Assembly (NCBI GenBank): GCA_013400975.1 | Contig: WBMZ01011886.1 | Coordinates: 62,001 to 126,000 of the forward strand | Reading direction: 5' to 3' | DNA length: 64,000 nt | DNA from: Atrichornis clamosus | Lineage: Eukaryota > Chordata > Aves > Passeriformes > Menuridae | Shown here: positions 22,641-37,627 of the stretch, one piece after another | Position numbering within the stretch: the first letter of the stretch is position 1 | Layout: each line of letters opens with the position of its first letter | The notes under the pieces: generated by a model | What the model was told of the DNA's origin: nothing | The model's database searches: none | What the model saw: only the letters and a program-made list of their open reading frames with translations | Position numbers and translations under genes: made by a program

Positions 22641-25600
22641 TACCTTTCGTAAAGAAACCTGATTTTCAGTTTGCTAATAAAGGTTCTGCTCTCAGGTTAG
22701 TCCATTCCCTATCAAAAATTAATGCAAAATCAAGGAGAAAAGATTAGTTTCTTTAGAACTCAGATTTCTAAAGACTTGAAAAGTTTTGAAGTGCAGGGGG
22801 GTGGGGCAAAAAAAAATAAAATGACATCCTGCCAAGGGGTGGTTCCTTAAGCAAAGAGTCTCTCCTTGCTCGTGGGCCAGCGTGTTTCTTAGTCTTCCTA
22901 CTTATGTAGGTGGAAAGGAAACTTGCAACTGTGACTGAGCCCAGGTGCAAATCAGCTGCTATTGATGTCCCACAAATGAAGTGGCTTCCTTCTCTCCACC
23001 ACAACTTTTTGTATATCTCCTGTGGGCACACAGGTTCCCTGCTCCAGATTATCTGGATTTCTGTATAACTCGTGGGGCTGGTATGTTCTTGAATTATTGT
23101 AGTTGAACTTAATTTTAGACTGTTTTTTGTGTCATTCATTATTGCCATAATAGAAGATAGTTTAATGAATGGTTGTGTATTTTCTGCTTTGCAAATAGCA
23201 ATGTGGGTGTCCAGTGGAAGACTAAGAAATCAATTTTTAGTCTTTCTTAATATTTCTTTATACTATATTCTATAACTAGTTGTGTAAAAGTAACATAAAG
23301 TGAATGGTGTACAGTCGCCACACCATATGCAACTATCTTTAGTTAATGAAAACTGCAAAAATAATGTTTGCAATGTGAAAAAAACCCCTAACAAATGCTT
23401 TCATAAAAGTAATTTAAGAAGGTGGTTAAGTTAAGGACTTTCTGATGTAATGCTTGAATTCTAATTCTACTCTGGGTAAATATGGAAGCATATGGATAGC
23501 ACAGTGCTCAATTTAGCTGTTTAACAGATATCTTTCACTGAAGTGTACTGGCATGATTTAAGATATTGCAGTCCCTATCTACCTTACCTTGATTCAGGCA
23601 CACCTGTGCCTCAGGTGCTCGTTCAGCTCACACTGCTGCACTCTCTTTTTCCACCAAAGATGTAATAGATCAGATTTTGCACTAGAGTAGCAGAGATGCA
23701 GGTACTTGTCTGAGTCTGTTGTTCCAGCTGCTGAGTAACAGAATCCTGGCAGTGGAGCAAAGCAGATAGCTGCAAACACTAATGTCTTAACATATTATAG
23801 CAATATTGGGGAAACATTTTCACAGTAGTTGTCAAAAGGGAAAAAAAATGTTATGCAAATATCCAAGTGCCTTGTCAGGATCAAAGACCATATTACTGAT
23901 AGCCTGAGAGGCAGGATCAACTCCAGTTCAGGGAATGTGTTTTCTATCTCTGAACGCCTCAACACTCTTCAGCTAATAACCTATGTCAGGGCAAGTTTAG
24001 GAGCGCTCTGTCTCATTTCCTGCTACAAAGACCTCTAAAGGCTCTCTGGGGCAGAAGATAACTGGAAAGCGTCAAGATCCGGCTCTGGACATCTATCATT
24101 CTACATCTTCATTCTGAAACTGAGCAGGGATGTCCCAGGCCCTCAAAAGTCTCAACCCTCCTCTTTAATGAAAAAGAAGTAAAGCAAATGTGGAAGAGGA
24201 AGCACAATACAGATTGTCATCTTTTCTTCAATAGTGAGAATCCTTGCACTTTTGAATGACTGCCAGAGTCCTTGCCTGGAAAACAAAGCTGACAACAAAG
24301 GGCTTTCCACTTCCAGTAGAGGTGTGCACACCTGTTTCATGCTGGGCTGTCTTGGAAAGTTGCTCAAGTCTTCAGCTTTCTCTCCCAGAGCCACTCTGGG
24401 GCTGTCTACAAACTAAGGCAGGGGTCACTGCTTTGGCTGCCCTCCAGAAATTCTGAAATAGCCGAAAGGGAGTGGAAGGAGGGTACTCTGCAGCTATATC
24501 ATATTTATCTTATCACCTGCATGAAGCATCAGAATTGAACCCCAGAGTGTTTGAAACAGAAAGTTGATTTCTGAATAGAAAAATCTGAGGGTTCATCTAT
24601 CTTTTTATAATTAATTAGTACTACAATAACAAAATAGACAGTCTGCTTTTGCTTGTAGAACTTTCATGGATACATACTTGTACTGCAAGAGTGGAGTGGT
24701 TCCATCAGTTTTCATGGATTTGGATTTTCACAGGAGTTTTTGTCAGTGTACTGATTCATTTTGACATCAGAATTTACACCTTAATGGCTTACTGCTACCA
24801 GTTTCTGTAGTCTAACAGTGATTAATGGATACCTAAATGGAGATAAATTAGTATGGTGGCTTGGGGGTTTTTTTCCCCCTTAAATAGCACAAAAATTCTT
24901 TACTGGATGTATCACAGAATTTATAATTTGCTCATGTTCTGATGTAATTTGAACCCATTTCTGCTATAATTGCCTTTATAACACTCTGAAGTTCAAGGGG
25001 GCAGAAAGGGTTTAGTGACCATAGATTGCTGGGCTAAGGATGTTTCTGGCAATGGTTAAATGAGCTAAAGATTAATGATAACAGTTCTGAATTGTAATAT
25101 CTGAAACTGTCCCCTCTATAAAACTGGTGTCTAAGAATTAAGAAAGACATAGATTTTTGCCTAATGAATTACTGTCTTCTGTTTGTTATGAAACTCTTAT
25201 TTAACATTTGATCTAGTTACGTTTACCACCTTATCTTATCAGAAGGGTAAGGGCCTCCTTCAGTAGAGTCATTGTTTTCATGTGGAATAGCCAGTGGTTT
25301 CACTTCAAAGATTCTGTAAGATTGCATGGTACTTATTAAGTAAATTAGCCCCTTGTCTAGTCTGCAGTGTACGTGTCTGCTGCAAATCCAGGGCTGGATT
25401 CAGCTGCTGTGCAATGGGACTCTTGTTCTAAAAGCTGTTTATATTGTATCTTGAAATTATATAGTGATCAAAATTACAGCTTGTGTGCTTCTCTGATAGC
25501 GTAATATATAGGGACTCCTGTCTGAAAGTGTGAGCACAGTTCAACTGCAATAGAATCTGTTCTCCAGCCCTTTGCACCCTAAAGGGCACTTGCAACAGAG

Positions 25601-27671
25601 GAGAAAATGTCTGCCATTAGTGTTCTAAGTTAAATAATATCATTATTTTCATTACATACTATTGTTTTAATGTATTTGGGAGGAGGACCCTTTAAATGCT
25701 AAGGCCAATGTTAACCAATTTCCTATTATATACTTCTCTCTTAAGGAATCTTGTAACCTCACTCTGCTGGTGATTCTGTGGTGGTACTCATTTCAAACCA
25801 GATACTAATACAAGCCTTTGATACAGAAAAGGTCTCCAAATCAAGATGTATTCATGGAAATCAGTTAATGTGTATATAAATACTACAGCTTTTTGTCAGA
25901 ATATACAGCCTCTGTTTTCTGGTGTGCCACAGCATATTGTCATATATAACCACGTATAAGCTAAAGCTTATATCTGAGAGGATACTGGTTGTGTAGGCTG
26001 TAGCAGTTCTCCCCCAAAAGCTGAAGGGTTAATGTGAAGATTATACAGATTTACATCTTCTTCCTCTGCAGTGTGTGCTCCTGCTATATCTTCTCTGAAC
26101 AAAGTATTATCATACTCCCTAGCAGGCAAAAGTGGCTTGGCAGTTGAATATTGAGCCTCTTGTTGCTTCATCCATCGTTTTTATTCATGGGGCTATGCTG
26201 TCCACCTGGATGTCTGGCTTTAAGCTTTGCCTGAGTTGAAGCTCACATTGTTTCTCTGTTTCTCAAGGTTCGCAATGAACCTTCTTTGCCAGTAAGCAGC
26301 AGAAGTGAGGGTTGACCTGATCTGGTTTGGAAATACTGTGAAGTGTGAAACTTGAGATCTCTTCTGCCCACACAAGACAACATTTTCTAGCTGGTCCTTC
26401 CTGTTAGGTGACCCAATTGCTTAGAGTTGAGCTCTGTGCTTAAAAACATTTGGCAAGTGCAGTGCACACCTGAGAGTGGCACAAGGCCCACTTACAGCCC
26501 TTTGCAGGGGGAAGATGCTTATTTGTTTAGAAAATAGAGGCTATGGCTTAACTAGTGATATTTCAGTCACTTCCATGGCAACAGGCTCTGAGAGACAAAG
26601 CAGGACTTCACCAGAACACAGAGCAGCTTGAAAACAGAATAGAGAAAATTTTACATAGCAACAATATGAAGTTTCCTTTAACTTTTGAATTTTACCTGTT
26701 AGCTGATGATTTAATCAGTGAAGTAACTCCTATTCTGGCAAGCAGTTATGAGCAAATTGGCATTGATTTCTTTCAGTTGTCAGGTGTCCCTTGTTTTTGT
26801 AATCATTGGGGATGTGCCAGCACAGTGTGGTGCCCCCTTCTCTCCTCTGCCCACACAATCCTGCAGGTACCCTGCGATGATAACTGTATCTAAGGGGCAG
26901 GAACATTTGGAAATGATGGTCTAGTCCAAAGGCATTGGAATTTTTCTATTTATTCCCAGAAATCAAAGGACTCTGTAGCAAGTTACATCCTTGTTTGTGA
27001 TTCAATATGAAAGTATTTTCAAGTGATGAATAGTGGTTGTTGCAGTCTTTTTGTTGACCTCTCCCCCAGATTTTCTTAATTGGTTCTTAAGAAGCAGAGC
27101 AAACCTTGATAGATCTCCACAAAATTATTGATCTGTCTGCTTTGCTTGTGGATGTTTGTGTCCAGTATGCCTAGAAAGCACCTGGGAAGGACAAGTGTCC
27201 TGATATTCAAATCATTGGCAAACACTGACATTTTATTGTCTTATTTTATCATTGCGTCATATTTTGACTAATGATTGCATCAAGATGGTAAGATCATAAA
27301 ATAAAGTACCAAATTCATATTCTCTTGTTATTCATGCTTTCAGCTGATGTGGCACTTTTTTTAACATAGTTTATTTTGAGAGCTAAAAAGAAATCCAGTT
27401 TTACAGATGAAACCCCACAAAACTGTTTTAGTCCTATTAAGGACTGTTTAGCCATTAGCTAGCTGCATAAAATCCTGGAGCTTGGACTGAAAACTAGGTG
27501 TTCTTGAAAACTGCTACCTCAATCATATTCATTTAGTTAAATATGTAGGCTGCTTTACAGAAATTTTTGGGAGAACAAAGGCTACTGTGGACTTTTTTGG
27601 GAAAACAAAGTTGTTAACTCAGCAAGCAACAGGAAATATTACATCTATCTGTCTATTTATCTACACATCTA

Positions 27672-27935
27672 TATACATTATGGAACCACAGGTGGGCAAG
27701 GGACCACAGTGGGTCATCTGGTCCAAGCTTCCTGCTCAAACAGGGTCATCCCTGAACACATTGTACAGAATTTTGTCCAGACAGTTCTTGAAGACCTCCA
27801 GTGAGGGGAAACTCCGCAACCTCTCAGGGCAGTCTGTTCCAGTGCACAGTTACCTGCAAAGTAAAGAAGTTCTTCCTCATATTCAGGTGGAACTTCCACC
27901 CACACACCTTGTTGTTACTTAGACACAGAGATACT
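27672..27935 (-). mobile_element. CR1 LINE 3' fragment, minus orientation
   Basis: Typical CR1 3' phrases occur in order: a tail after a TATC/ATCT-rich stretch, 'gggtcatctggtccaagc', 'ctgctcaaacagggtca', 'gacctccagtgagggg' and 'aagttcttcctcatattcagg'. It belongs to a different, older-looking subfamily from the copy at 6424. Confidence 0.85.
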
Positions 27936-30900
27936 ACCTCTGCTTTCCCAGACACAGACAGAGCCAAAAGTTCTTTGTGTTGTCATCACTTATGAGGAGT
28001 TTTATCACCATTTAGTCTGTCCTCAGACCTTGCTTCCATCTAGGACTCCCATGAAGTCCCCTACAGATCTGCTCTACTATCTAATTGGTTTTGGTGTTAG
28101 GAACAATTTTCATAATTCTACATGTTCAGAACATCTTATTTTCTTCAATTCTCTCACTGTGGTTTGCCTTGGCAGTAAGAAAATAGATGCATAGACATCT
28201 AACACATATTATTTCCTTATACAATTTGCTGAGATGAAACATTCTAATTTCTTAATTGTGTATGAACTGAAAAAAACCAGAAGGTCTGTAAACAGTCCTG
28301 TATTCAAAAGATTTTTTTAGAAGTTCCAAGTGGAAAAAGTGAGACACGTTTAATCCCTTACTCTTCCTGCGGGAGAAGTCTGCGCTTCTTCACTCTTTAA
28401 GCAAGTAAACCTTGAAACCTATAAACATTAGAATCTCAGGACCACAATACTAATGGTTATATTTCATTATCTGGAGAATTAATCAAAGTTATTAGGGCAT
28501 TTTTGTACCTAGATTAGAGAAAAATGACACAATTCAACTTTTGTGAAGCCTGGGGATTTTCAACAAGTCAGTGAAGCAGAGTCCTTTAAAAAGCCACTCT
28601 TGAAAACTTTTCCCTTTTTTCTGAGGTAATACTCTTTGCCTGACTGTGACAAAATTCTCACTGTGGTGAAAGGAATTCAGTTGTGAGGACTCTGTCCTGT
28701 TAAGCAGGGAAAGGAACCATTTTAAATTAAAATTGTTCTGTAATTTAGCCTGCCAGCAAGTCCACGGAGTAGAGAAAGAAAGCAGAGACAGAAATGATAG
28801 GACATACCAAAAGTGAGATGAAAAAAGGAAATATTGGAAAACTTCATTCTTCCTCTGAAAATGTTGCTTTCGATACTGGAAACAAGGTTCAGCTCCACTG
28901 TCCAGAGGCAGGAAAATTGAGTATATGTAATAACTACAGCTGGATTAATACCATGAATAGTCATTCACCTTCTAAATGGATTTGCTTTGATTGTATTTAT
29001 ATCATCTTTTTTGCCTGGTTTTGGTGTATATTCTAGTGAGCCGTTGTAAACAGTAGCTAGCAGTTGATTAATGTAAACTCCTTGGATGTTTTTTCATCTT
29101 TAGCATCATAGTACTAATAAATCAGAATCTCTAGCAAAAGAGATATAAATAAACATAAGGTACTGCCCCTCCCCACCATCACCTCCACAAAAAAATTCCT
29201 TCTTTCTTTCCTTTGGGGTATGATAAGACACACGGGAATGCATATTAGTGAAGATTATTGAGAAGTTTTAACAAAGAAATCCTTCTTGTTATGTGCTAAC
29301 AGTGCACTGTGCAGCCCCTAAATAATCTTACCAAATCCTTCCTAAGTGGTAAATGTTTTTTACTTATAAAGGTTTGGAAGTGTACTACCTTTCAAATTCT
29401 ACTGACTTTCGCAACAGCAGAGCTTATGAGAAACTTTGAGTATTAAAAATAGTCGCTCATGTTGCTTTGTTGTAACTTTGAATTTTACACACACTTATAT
29501 TGCAAATACAGAATGTGCTTTCTATAAAATGTAGTTCTACTGCAATGTATTAATAGCCTGTTTGCTGTGAGAAACTTTTGTCAAATCATGCCACAGCAAA
29601 CAATGGCGAACCACTGCAAAAAGAAACCTTGGCAAAAAGTATGGTAAATGCAAAATTAGTTAAAATTAAGTGAATTAGTAGAAATTTAGGGATTCTTATA
29701 TACAGAATTTTGAAACTCAACTAAGAAGAGCACAACGTGTGTTTTGGGTTATACTCAGCTATAACTCACCCCAGTGCCTGAATTTGACATAGCCACCGTT
29801 TGCAACATATCAATCACTAGCTGTAAACCAAGTTTGTTCAGATATAGAGATTAGTCAATGTTAAATTGCATTAGGTAAGGAGTTTCCTCACTAATTATTA
29901 TATTTATAGCTCCATTGCTTGCAGTATCGATAGCAGAGGGCATGGGTTTAACAAGAATGTTGTTTCACAGCTTAGGCTATTCTGATTGTGAGTTTTAATT
30001 GGTTTTGTTTGTTTGTTTTTAAAGGGATGGGCCTTAATTGTAATGGCCATATCCACAATATCCCTGACCTCCTCCGCTGGTCTGCATGAGCCTCTCTCAA
30101 AGTTTGGGGTGCCTTTCAGATTGAGGGGACAATATCAGCCCTTTTGGAGTCTATTTACAGGGAACAGGGCTGATGTGTGCCACCTCAGTGTTGGAGAAGG
30201 CAGCCAGGGTGCAAAGCAGACTGCTGAGGTGACCAAATGTGGCAGTAACAGCACAGCCCTGGTGGCACAGCCAGCTCTCTCTGTGCAAGCATCTTCCAGA
30301 GCTCAGTTTGCTGAGTTTGCTGTGTGGCCTGTCAAGAGAGAAGACAGGTGAGGAAGATATTGACAGGTTTAATGACTTTTAACAAGGCTGTGGACAGCAC
30401 AGTTCCCTTTGATTCCAAGGCTGAGAGCAAGGCCTAACATCACCCAAGTGCTGGCCACCAAAAAGCGGGTTGGTCCATGCAATTGGGAAATTTTGAGCCA
30501 GACAGATTTAATATTTGATTTGTTGCTGCAGATGTATTCATGCTGATCTCTTAAATAGAAACTTACTTGGCTGCAGCCATCTGGAAAGAAGGCAAGATGG
30601 GTGGGGGAACTTGCTCTTATGTGTGTGTGCTGAGAGAGGGGTAGCAAAGGATCAGGGCACAGAGCTGGGAACCTGTAGCTCAGAGATGGGAACAGCTGCA
30701 AGGAACAGGGAGCAGCTCACCAGCCCTGACAGGGACAGAGGGAAAACTGTCCATATCAGGGAGGGTGTGCGTAGAATTTGCTATGGTCAGGAAGACACAA
30801 AACTAGCTAAACCAAGATCAGAATAAAGGACTGTTTTGGAGATGGAGAGGTATGTATAAATAGCTAATATTTATATATTTAATTTTATTAGCATATTAAG

Positions 30901-33900
30901 TATCTGATTCTTTTTGTATTTAAAATGTTAGCTGACTCACTTTATATTTTAATAAAGCCTGTATAGTTTAGGGGTTTTTTTGTTTATTTGTTTGTTTGGT
31001 TTTTAAAGTTTTCAAGCCACTTGGTTGCCTTTGATAGGACCTATAAGAAAGTAGTTTACAGAGGAGACTTGAATGCCATGGAAAGCTTTCCGTCTCAGCA
31101 CCCAGCTGTAGTCAGCTATTCCCTGGACCCACCAATACTAACTTGAGTCTGGTTGAAGACCAAGTTGTTATAATACAGATTATTTCTCTCCTTGGTTGCT
31201 CTGCAACCAGCAACAGCAGATTCCCTGTTGTTAGATCACCCTGACACTCTGCAAAGGAATGTGCAGGAATTGAACCTTGTGACAGAGGAATTTGCAGACT
31301 GCTTGAGTAGCCAGGAAAGTTTTCAGAATCTGACAGAAACTCTCATTAACCCCCTACTGGTACTGTTCAGAATACCTGGGGAAAATGGTGTGTGTCTGCA
31401 TAACCACATAATATATATAATATAACCTTTAAGAGACATCATGACCAGTGTACTTGGCTGCAGTGGGTTAGCAGTACTTACCCTGTGTACACAGCTAGTT
31501 CACGAGGACCCTAAGGGAAATGGAAGCCCATTTGATGGATGCTGTTAACACAGACAGCAGAAATCTCTATTCCAAACTGTCTTAACTTCAGCAGCCAGGA
31601 GAGGCAGGTCTGGTTTTGAAGTTTTGGCTACCAGCACTGCTCGAGACCAGGGCTGTAGAGCTGGCCTCTGCTGCCACTGGCAGCTCTGGCCGGCAGGAGG
31701 AATGTGCCTGCTCACCAGTGATTGCTGTTAACCCGCAGCTGCCTCTTCTCAGTGAAAAGCAGCAAGCCTGGTGGTGTTGTCCCGTAGGAAAAGCTAATGT
31801 TTGGGAAGAGCCAGCATTTAGTTGTGCCAGTCTCATTACAGGAGACAGAAAAAGGGAGTTGTATTGCCCTCATCAGGGCTAAAGCAGAGAGAGCCAAACA
31901 GTTGGTACTGTATCTATCGGGTCTTGCGTACCAGAGCAGAGAATGTACTTTGCTTTCAAGAATTGTTTTCTTTGTCTTGATAAATAATTGTGTTTTAGTG
32001 AGATCTTAAACTGCTGAAGCAGGTAGGAAACAACAATTTTCATAGCATAAGGGAAGTTGACCAGGGATGCTATGAGTGGGTTTTTTTCATGAAAGTTACT
32101 GTTTACACAACAGGAAAGTAAAGAAAAGGATAATTTTGTTGAAATACTGACAATTTGTTTAAAGTGTTTCCAAGAGTTGGCTGAGAGGCTAATGTGAGCT
32201 ACTGCTGTTCAGTTTGCTCTGTTACGAACCCAGCCCTTGAGAGCCCAGTGGTGCTGTGCCTTGCTACCCAGCAGTACACAAAAATACCTTTTTCCCTGAA
32301 CTATATTCTTCTGCCTTCTTCATAAGTAAAGTTGTAATCACTCAGGATATGTTTTAGGAAAAAATGACCCTGTTCTGAAAAAGCCAGAACAAAATGCAAA
32401 GTTTTGGTATTATCTTTAGTTATTGTTCCACTGTTGTTACATGGGTTTCATTTTATTTTGGGGTGGAGGGGTGCTGAGGAAGAGAACATAATCTGGGATT
32501 TAATTTGGAAGATCCTTAAACATAGGAAGTTTGCAGGGATATCTGGAGCTCATTCCTACAATTTGAAACTGTAAATCTTTTACAGAGCTATATATATGTA
32601 AATTGGCTGATTGTTAATCTTTGCAAAGATTAAGAATAAAGGTAGTGACCTGAAGTCAGGTTGGAGGGTACAGTGATTAATGTCTCTCCATAACTAATTT
32701 CAGTAAGGAATTCTAGATTGCCATATTTTACATATTTTTGATGTTGTATCTCTCTCCTCCTTGTCCTTCATATTTTCTTGGAAATATGAAAATAAAGCTG
32801 ATGAAACCTTTCATATAAATGAAAAGAAATACTGTTGATTTGTAAGACATACAAGACATTTTATATTTTTGACCCATAAAGTATGCCTTTGCCACTTTTT
32901 TTCCTGCCTTACACCTGCTGGATCTGGTGATTTGACTTCCCAGATATAAGCAGATCATTCAGGCAAGTGGGTCAGTAGAGCTGGCAAAGGCTGTGTGTTT
33001 CCAGGTCACAGGAGCTGTTAATGTACAAGCTTGCCTTTGTTTTGAGTCAGATTGAAACTAGATTAAAAGCAAAAAAATCTTGCATATTAGAAATTTAAGA
33101 GAGGGAGAAGACATATTTCTAAGGCACAAGGTTTTCCAAAATGAAATAGTTCAGCTGGTCTTTGCTTTGGCAGCAGCAGCTGAGAAGGTAGCCTGACCAC
33201 CAGAACAAGTTTCTATGCATTGCAGTTACTCATATGACAAGAGCTATGGTCATTTATTCCTGCTTCATATCTGCCACACAAGGGTAATAGCTGATGTGCT
33301 GTAAATCCATCTCATAAATTTTGTTGAAATCATTTGTTGAAAAAGCCTTGCCCACCACTGATAAAAACTTGCATAAGCCCACTAACTCTGGAGGCTCGCA
33401 TGGATCCAGGGAGCTTCAGGGATCTGTGGGGGGCTCAGAATTACATTTAATAACATTTAATAACAAAGTAATAGCATCTTTATGCATTTTTTAATATATC
33501 CTCTTAAGTTCATTTAAGAAGAATTCTGAATCTTTCCACAAAAATGGCATGGCCATACCATATTAAATTACAACTGCTTTGAACCTGAAATAAATAATTA
33601 TTTCAGAATAAGGAAGAAGGGGATGGGTGCTAGTCAAACCTCATCATTAGTGCACCCTGATCTTCCATGGTGTTAGAATTTAATACTGATTCAAACTCAA
33701 ATGAAGCAAATTAGAAGAGCCTTAAAATCTGGTTCAGTGCAACTTTGGACCTGATCTCTGAGCTTGGTCTATTTATAAAGAAAATATGAATGGTTGAGTA
33801 ATTACTGATTAATATTTTTCTCTTCTGTATTACTTTAATAAACACATTATGGGAAGCAAAGTGGGATTTATAATGTGATTTCACATCCGAATTTTAGTCT

Positions 33901-36900
33901 TTAGTCACTGGAATATGTTTTCCTTGAAATACATGTTTTTCTTCACTGTTGATTAAATGACTGATACAAAATGCTCCCTTGTTAGAAGACCGCTCTAGTA
34001 TCCCCTAAGAAATAATTTTTTTGCAAGGAAAAACATTCACAGCATGACATAAAAGTCTCATGTGGCTTATCTGATGAAACATTAAGGGGATTGCTCCCCA
34101 ACTCAATGAAACTTCCTTATCTAATTAATTTCTGCTAATTTGTGCAGATTAATTCTGTGGATATGAGAGAATTTGCACTTGGTTAATTTTCATCTCAGAA
34201 ACATTAACTTTTTCAAAAATAACTTCTCAGTTGATTATTTCCTGCCACTTCATTACTCCCTCAGAGAATTTCGGTGATAGTAAAAAAGTAATCTATGAAA
34301 ATAAATTCTTGTCAAGCAGAATTTACTCTTCGATGTTGAGCTGCCTGTCTTTAATGTGACAGCAGTAGATCTTTTAACAAGGGCAATGTAAACAGTGGGA
34401 TAATGCAGATGTGGGGTAATGCAGTTGCAGATGCAAACATCCTAGCACTGTGTCTGCATTTTGGTCTGTTCTTAAGACATTACTGGCATAGCTATCCTAA
34501 TATTTTATGGCTAATTTCAGTAAGTAGCAGTATATGTACACATGGATATAGGTGTGAAGAGGAGAGCAGAGACTATCTCCACCCGCTTCTACTCCACCAG
34601 GGTGGAGGCTGTGTGGCTGCAGACTCCCCTCATTGCTGCAGCTGCAGCCTGAAATTTAACTTTGTTAACAGGAAATTTCCTCAGCTGTGCCGGATGAGAG
34701 CGGAGATAAGAAATGTGCACTAGTACCTCACTCCTGACTTCAAGCAGCAGTTTACTCCTTGAGCCTGGCCCATTTCACTTGGACTGCTTGACTTGGGGCA
34801 TGTTACGAGCCCACATTAGCTTCATGTATAGGAGGCGAGTCTGCGGGCTCTTTATTGTTTTAAAATCCCATTGTTCCTGTGTAACTTACATTTCTACAGG
34901 AAGTTTATATGTAGTTTACACCTCGGAGATACTCCTTTGGGTCACTGGGCAGTGATTCCAGTGGGAAGTATCACGGGAATGCAGTACCCAGGATGAATAA
35001 TGAGTATCTTGGAGAAGCTCTGTGCTATCTAGCATCATTGGAAGAGGGTATTCTGCTTCAGAAAGTTGAAAGATTATATAGCAATTTCTGAAGCACTTGA
35101 CCAGATTCAAGAAAAATGGCTCTGAGTATAGGTCATCTCGAAAAACCATGACACCAGTGTCCTTTAGACACAGTGGGTTTCTATTCAAAGTGAAAAGAAA
35201 CATGTTTACAATGGATAGTGAACTTTTTAGTCTTTCAAATTTTCAATGTCAAGTAATTGGGTTTTGCTTCTTTTCCATTTGTTTGCTTTTATGCAGTAAG
35301 GAATGTGGAAGTGTATTCAGTATGTCAGGTTCTTTGCATTCAGAAATACAGCCTGAATGCACATATAAAATGTGTTTCTTCTCTCATCACATGATGAAAA
35401 TAGTTTTAATCTGGTTTCTATGAACTGGTTCTCCAAAAGTATCAATAATATCTTTCAAATAGCACTTTCTTGGCAGTTCTGTAATATAGAAAAAAATTCA
35501 AAGAAAATTATGGGAAAAAATGGGGTTTAGGTTTTTTTAACTACCACTGTTTAGCATATCAGGACAAGAACATAGAAATACAACACCCAAATCATTTCAG
35601 AAGCTTCCATCTTCAATCTGAAGATAAAGCTCACATATTGTTCAGAATTTCATGCTATTAAAATTCCAGAAAAGTACCTTTGTTTTGATTGTTTACCTCC
35701 TTTCCCATACAAATCTCATTGACCCCCGTGGCATTCTGCTAAGCTTAGAAGAGACTGTTCCTTAAGAGATAGTTTGCAAAAAGAAGAACAAAGGAAAAAT
35801 GAAAAAGACGCAGTTTAAAATGCATCAAATTGCATTTCCATGAACATTTACTAATGTAGAGAGTTTTTAGAGCATTTAGAGTGGTTGGAGTAGTTGTCTG
35901 TTATTATCTTGGATACGTACTTAGAAATGTGAACACTTCAGGATGGAATTTCATCTGACATCCCTAAGTGCTAAATCTTAGATATTCTACTGCATTTTCC
36001 CAGCATCTGTTGCTTTGATTCCCTGCGGTTTCTAGAGCAGCAAATCTCCATCAAGGTCCAGCACTTTCATATCATTGTTTCTCTCCACCACTGATTCAGT
36101 GGGAGACACGTGACTACACATTCTATTCCACCACTGTGGAATTGCGTTCAGTGCAGTTCTGACTGCTATCACTTCTGTAACAAGAAGAAAGGGAGAGAGA
36201 AGGAGAATTTAATTCTCTTTATATGTGTTTTATGGGGGTGTTGATAGAATTTTCAGTCCCAAAAGCTCTTATGTTTTTGAAGAAAAAGAATGAGCAGCAA
36301 CAGTGGGAAACATCTAGGCAAAATTTCCTGAGCTGGTTAAAAGCCTTACGGAATATGCAAGATCTTGGTGAATTAGTGCTTGTGACTTAATTTTCACTGT
36401 TTAGTGAAAATTTATTCTCAATGGCATCTCTCAAAAGGTGGAGATCAATGCTGGGTTCATACTAAAGATATTTAATTTTTCTCTGGCAATAATGAGACCA
36501 CTTGATCCCAGCCATTAGTAAATTAATACACAAATAAAATTAGACATTATTTCCATTTTTTTTCAACAATGAGGAGGGAGTGAAATCTAATTATTCAACA
36601 ATAATAATGAAGTTTAAAATTCTGATATAATCTTGTATAATGATGAATACATGCTATATCTGTTTGCTTAAACTCTAAGACCCAAGGAAAGAAGAGCTGT
36701 TTCTTTGCTCAGTGCTCCAGGTCTTTTGCGGCTATTCTTGGCTTCAGGTAGCTTAAGACTTTTTCCCAAACAAGCAGAGGATAAAACAACTCTGTCCTAG
36801 CACAGACATCTAAAAGTTAGATGCCTTTGGTAAGACTTTTGTAGTCAGTGAAGAGAAACACTGTAAGTCACCTCAACTCAGCAGGGTGGGAGTACTTACA

Positions 36901-37627
36901 GCTCTCTGTAGATTGTGCAGCAAAGGTTCTGGTGACCAGTTTACATACGGATGTGTACAATTAGAAGTAAATCACATCAGAGAACTTACACAGGCCTTTT
37001 CTGGAGCTTTCTGTTCTGTCTCCTACATGGTTTAGAACATAGTAACTTCAGAATTCAAGTTCTTGTATAAAAACTTAACATTTTTGGTAATGCTTCTCAT
37101 TTTTGTTATCAATTTTGAGACTCATTAGTAACATTTTGTAGAAGCATAAATTCCTTAAATGTCTTTGAGAAACTGCTTTTATAACATTCCTTTGCCCTGA
37201 CTGTTTTTCCACTGATTTCTACCCTTTGGGTAGTACCTTACTCATCGTACAGTTCTTGTAATGATATATAGCCTTTCTGTTACAATAATTAGTCATGCAT
37301 TGGTATAACAAATACTTTCCTTCTAGATTAGAGTGCTGCTCGAAAATAGTACTTATCTCATTCTATAAAGGTATCCTGCTAATCCTGCATGATCAACCTT
37401 TGACAAGGAAATACTGATTTTTTTCTCCCCCTTCACATTTCTATGGATCCTGCCCTGCTGCACATTGTACATATTCTGCATACTTTGAAACTCCCAGGAA
37501 GTATTGCTTAACTGAAGTGTTCCTCTTGGTTTGGTAATATTACCATTGTGTCTGTGATGATCAAAAGGTTTTTAACTGCATGGTAAAATAGAGAGTGGTA
37601 CTGTAACTTGCAAGGCCATTAACAAAG

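Noticed and set aside
22768..23148. 126-codon minus-strand open frame
   Set aside because: No domain, no splice or promoter context, uneven composition; treated as chance.
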